64,000 nt of DNA from Halothiobacillus neapolitanus c2 (GTDB taxonomy: Bacteria > Pseudomonadota > Gammaproteobacteria > Halothiobacillales > Halothiobacillaceae): NCBI RefSeq assembly GCF_000024765.1, contig NC_013422.1:701501-765500 (forward strand), read 5' to 3'. How positions within the stretch are numbered: the first letter of the stretch is position 1; every line of letters starts with the position of its first letter. The position numbers and the translations under genes were made by a program. Below the pieces are notes generated by a model. It searched no databases, had not been told where the DNA came from, and worked only from the letters and a program-made list of their open reading frames with translations. This document shows positions 61,244 through 64,000 of the stretch, in pieces.

Positions 61244-61915
61244 TCAAAGCATCGCCTGCAATCGCCACAATGGTTGACCACTGATTCGATATTTGTGTTC
61301 AAACGGGGAGCACGGAGGAACGTTGCCGTCAATTGGCTGAATCTGCGCAGTTTTATGGTGGTACTGGAGTGCCAGTGCCATTTCTTCCAGATAAATGAGC
61401 CAGTTGCTGCGGCACTCAAATGCGCCGCCCAGCGCTAACAAAACAGGGAAAATAGGATGCGCATGAAATCGTCGCGTCAAATGTTTGGGCTTGGGTTCCG
61501 GGTTGGGATAAAGCAGGAAATGACGCTCTGGTCGCCAATGCGCTTGCTCTGCCAATCGCCAGAAATCCAGAAGATCTGCCCGCACGAGCAAGCAGTTATC
61601 CGGCGTGTGCTGTCGTTGCCTAGAGAGCCGATGCGCCGAGCGGTCGATCCCGATGATTTGATGTGCCGGAAACATTTCTGCAAGCGCACGTGAACTGTCC
61701 CCCGTGCCGCAGCCAGAATCCAGAATTAATTTTCCTGTCCTTTCTAAAAGCCATTCCTGAGCACGATCAAATGCGGCCCGGTTATAGTCAGTGATCGGTT
61801 TGCCCCAATCACTTCGGCTGTGTTTGGTTACTTGCGCGAGCAACTGTTCATGAGGCCCGGTTTGGGTGGAAATTACGGCGCGTGAGTTGCCCGATACTGT
61901 GTGATTACTGTGCAT
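61244..61915 (-). CDS. TrmB-family SAM-dependent tRNA methyltransferase, diverged
   Basis: 223 residues. The SAM loop is KLILDSGCGTGDSSRALAE, then IIGIDRSAHRLSR and CLLVRADLLDF. Where TrmB has a DPWPK motif this protein has LLYPNPEPKPKHLTRRFHAHP, then LGGAFECRSNWLIYLEEM. The N-terminal TGPHEQLLAQVTKHS is typical of a proteobacterial TrmB subgroup. tRNA m7G46 formation is likely for the family but the substitution in the catalytic loop leaves the substrate open. It lies upstream of 6S RNA on the same strand. Confidence 0.75.
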   Translation of the reverse strand: MHSNHTVSGNSRAVISTQTGPHEQLLAQVTKHSRSDWGKPITDYNRAAFDRAQEWLLERTGKLILDSGCGTGDSSRALAEMFPAHQIIGIDRSAHRLSRQRQHTPDNCLLVRADLLDFWRLAEQAHWRPERHFLLYPNPEPKPKHLTRRFHAHPIFPVLLALGGAFECRSNWLIYLEEMALALQYHHKTAQIQPIDGNVPPCSPFEHKYRISGQPLWRLQAML

Positions 61916-62000
61916 CAGATTGGAAAAATTTAATGAATTCTGGATGGTAAACGCTGACGAGCCGGATGTGGCCGTGTAACCAACTTATGTGCCACCGCAG

Positions 62001-63692
62001 TTATAACGAGCTACGGACTTGATTTTCCACTTCCTTAGTTGCCGAAGGAGGCCGCTGAGATTGCGGATTGCAGATGGTATTGATGTGGGCCAGCTCGGGA
62101 TTTCGTTCGGGGAAATCGCGGGTGAAGTGCAAGCCGCGACTTTCGCGGCGGGCGAGGGCTGATTTGACGATCAGATCGGCGACTTCGACCAGGTTGCGCA
62201 GTTCGATCAAATTATTGCTGACACGGAAGTGGGCGTAGTAATCCTGAATTTCACGGCGGAGCAACGCAATGCGGTGCGCGGCGCGTTCCAGCCGCTTGGT
62301 GGTGCGAACGATACCGACGTAATCCCACATGGCGCGGCGCAATTCATCCCAGTTGTGGCTGACGATGACGGCTTCGTCGGGGTCGGTTACCTGACTGTCA
62401 TCCCAATCGGGAATGACGGGAAACGGCTGGGTTTTTGATTTGTCTGTCTCGTGCCGCTGGGCGATATCTGCCGCCGCCGCTTCACCGTAGACCAGGCACT
62501 CCAATAGCGAATTGCTGGCGAGACGGTTGGCGCCATGCAGGCCGGTGTGACTTGTTTCACCGATGGCGTAGAGGCCGGCGATGTCCGTGCATCCGTGTTC
62601 ATCGACCACAATGCCGCCGCAGGTATAGTGCGCCGCTGGCACCACGGGCAGGGGCTGACGGGTCATGTCGTAGCCGTATTGCAGGCAGCGGGCATGAATC
62701 ATGGGGAAATGCTGTTCTATGAAGGCCTTGCCCTTGAAGCTGATGTCCAGATAAACGCAGTCGGCCCCGGTACGTTTCATTTCCGAGTCGATCGCGCGGG
62801 CAACCACATCGCGCGGCGCCAGCTCGGCATCTGGGTGGTAGCCGGGCATGAACCGTGTGCCATCGGGCAGCAGCAAAACCCCGCCTTCACCACGGACGGC
62901 CTCGGATATCAGGAACGATTTGGCCCGTGGCTCGAATAGGCAGGTGGGGTGGAACTGCATGAATTCCATGTTGGCTACCCGACATCCTGCGCGCCAACCC
63001 ATGGCAATGCCATCGCCCGTCGAGCTGTCCGGATTGGTGGTGTACAGGTATGCCTTGGCGGCGCCGCCCGTGGCGAGAATGACGTGACCCGCACGCAAGG
63101 TATGCACATGATCCGATTTCAGATCAAGCACATAGGCGCCGACGCATCGGTTGGGTTGGTCGTTCAGCCCCAAGCGATGAGTGGTGATGAGATCAACAGC
63201 CAGTTGATGTTCCAGCAATGTAATGTTCGGTCGGGTGTACACCGTTTCGAGCAAGGTCTCCACGAGGGTACGACCGGTATGATCGGCCGCGTGGGCGACC
63301 CGCCGGGTGCCGTGGCCGCCCTCGCGCGTGAGGTGAAGCTGTTCGGTTCCGGTTTCTCCGGGTGCGTCTTCGCTGGAAAAGGGCATGCCGAGGGACCGGA
63401 GCCAGTCGATCTGTCGAGCGCCCGATGCGACGACGCGGCGCACAACCGTGACATCCGGCAGATCACTTCCGGCTCGACACGTATCGTGAACATGCTGTTC
63501 GACATCCTCGATACCACCCAGCGCCGCCGCGATGCCCCCTTGCGCCCACGGTGTGCTGCCCGAATTGATGGCCCCTTTGCTGAGCAACGTGACCTTCAAG
63601 TGGGTCGGTAGGCGCAACGCCGCTGTCAGCCCCGCGGCCCCCGAACCGATGATAAGAACGTCTACAGCTGGGGTTTCAGTCATTATGGGCAT
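62001..63692 (-). CDS. nadB: L-aspartate oxidase
   Basis: 563 residues; an alternative start at 63683 gives 560. First step of de novo NAD synthesis, aspartate to iminoaspartate. FAD motif VLIIGSGAAGLTAALRL, flavin loop SGSTPWAQGGIAAALGG, REGGHGTRRVAHAADHTGR, YTCGGIVVDEHG, and HTGLHGANRLASNSLLECLVYG. Slightly longer than E. coli NadB (540). Divergent from rpoE, as in E. coli and many relatives. Confidence 0.97.
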   Translation of the reverse strand: MPIMTETPAVDVLIIGSGAAGLTAALRLPTHLKVTLLSKGAINSGSTPWAQGGIAAALGGIEDVEQHVHDTCRAGSDLPDVTVVRRVVASGARQIDWLRSLGMPFSSEDAPGETGTEQLHLTREGGHGTRRVAHAADHTGRTLVETLLETVYTRPNITLLEHQLAVDLITTHRLGLNDQPNRCVGAYVLDLKSDHVHTLRAGHVILATGGAAKAYLYTTNPDSSTGDGIAMGWRAGCRVANMEFMQFHPTCLFEPRAKSFLISEAVRGEGGVLLLPDGTRFMPGYHPDAELAPRDVVARAIDSEMKRTGADCVYLDISFKGKAFIEQHFPMIHARCLQYGYDMTRQPLPVVPAAHYTCGGIVVDEHGCTDIAGLYAIGETSHTGLHGANRLASNSLLECLVYGEAAAADIAQRHETDKSKTQPFPVIPDWDDSQVTDPDEAVIVSHNWDELRRAMWDYVGIVRTTKRLERAAHRIALLRREIQDYYAHFRVSNNLIELRNLVEVADLIVKSALARRESRGLHFTRDFPERNPELAHINTICNPQSQRPPSATKEVENQVRSSL

Positions 63693-63856
63693 TGCTTCGG
63701 CTTGTCGATTGAACGTGAATGATGCGAGTATACTAGGCTGCTTCGACCTTTGGGTCGTCGTTGTTGATGCGCGTCTGTCGATGCCGCGGTACTAAAGCGG
63801 CAACAGTGGGCATTTTTAATTTGAACGGGCCATGAGGCTCGCCGGTACGAGGCTTT

Positions 63857-64000
63857 ATGGCCACAGATACGACCCCATCGGTCACAGAACAAGCCACGGA
63901 TCAACCCACGGATCAACAATTGGTGTTGCGCGCGCAACAGGGTGATCGCCGTGCGTTCGATTTATTGGTGCTCAAATACCAGCATCGCGTTCTGCGACTG
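63857..64000 (+). CDS. rpoE: RNA polymerase sigma-E factor, 5' part only
   Basis: The first 48 codons are in the window and stay open to its end. After a Thr/Gln-rich extension of about 18 residues, the sequence DQQLVLRAQQGDRRAFDLLVLKYQHRVLRL is the start of region 2 of extracytoplasmic sigma factors of the RpoE group. A -10-like TATACT lies at 63729-63734 and a 6-bp hairpin TGCCGC/GCGGCA at 63782-63802 sits in the presumed leader. rseA would be expected next. Confidence 0.85.
   Translation, partial: MATDTTPSVTEQATDQPTDQQLVLRAQQGDRRAFDLLVLKYQHRVLRL

Overview
The window looks like an ordinary stretch of a gammaproteobacterial chromosome of medium-high GC content. Evidence is the synteny: pyrG-kdsA-eno-ftsB-ispD-ispF, rsmI/lpoA-yraN-diaA, dapA-bamC, rpiA/ilvA, 6S RNA next to 5-formyltetrahydrofolate cyclo-ligase, and divergent nadB/rpoE. 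The overall style recalls sulfur-oxidising lineages such as Halothiobacillus, but that is an impression, not something the sequence proves. No tRNA, rRNA or CRISPR array was seen.

Layout. 0-18 kb is mostly on the minus strand: a TPR lipoprotein that may activate PBP1b, mrcB, a kinase fusion on plus, an OsmB-like lipoprotein, mutS, a decayed tyrosine recombinase, minC, zapD, metH, a DUF2062 membrane protein and an emrRAB-type drug efflux operon. 18-24 kb on plus carries pyrG to ispF (CTP, KDO, glycolysis, division, isoprenoids). 24-34 kb holds a frameshifted GAF/PAS/GGDEF sensor, an enlarged dsbD, fxsA, an FMN split-barrel protein, a CcsA-like protein and a GlcD-like oxidase. 33.6-38 kb is the diaA-yraN-lpoA/rsmI cluster, followed by dapA, bamC, argG, a periplasmic-sensor GGDEF/EAL protein, a FlgT/CsgG-like lipoprotein, gltX and an orphan membrane sensor.

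49.3-53.3 kb is the accessory region. It has three consecutive attC-like sites with small cassette genes and no integrase in view (a CALIN-type integron cassette array). Next comes a toxin-antitoxin locus whose toxin gene seems cut to about 10 codons by a repeat, then DUF924, PsiE and a MITE with perfect 17-bp terminal inverted repeats. A roughly 110-bp palindromic element with an ATTCCC-N8-GGGAAT core (the consensus of neisserial dRS3) occurs five times in the window.

53.3-64 kb returns to core genes: YhiN-type flavoprotein, YqjE/YqjD-like stress membrane proteins, aroE, rpiA, ilvA, EVE protein, 5-FCL, 6S RNA, TrmB-like, nadB and the start of rpoE. The 1-kb gap after ilvA is AT-rich and carries four perfect DnaA boxes, so it is a candidate replication origin or DnaA-binding locus.

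The most interesting items are the cassette array with its WYL-like gene, the toxin-deleted TA relic, the DnaA-box cluster, the DsbD with two alpha domains, and the recombinase relic beside a minC that has no minDE next to it.
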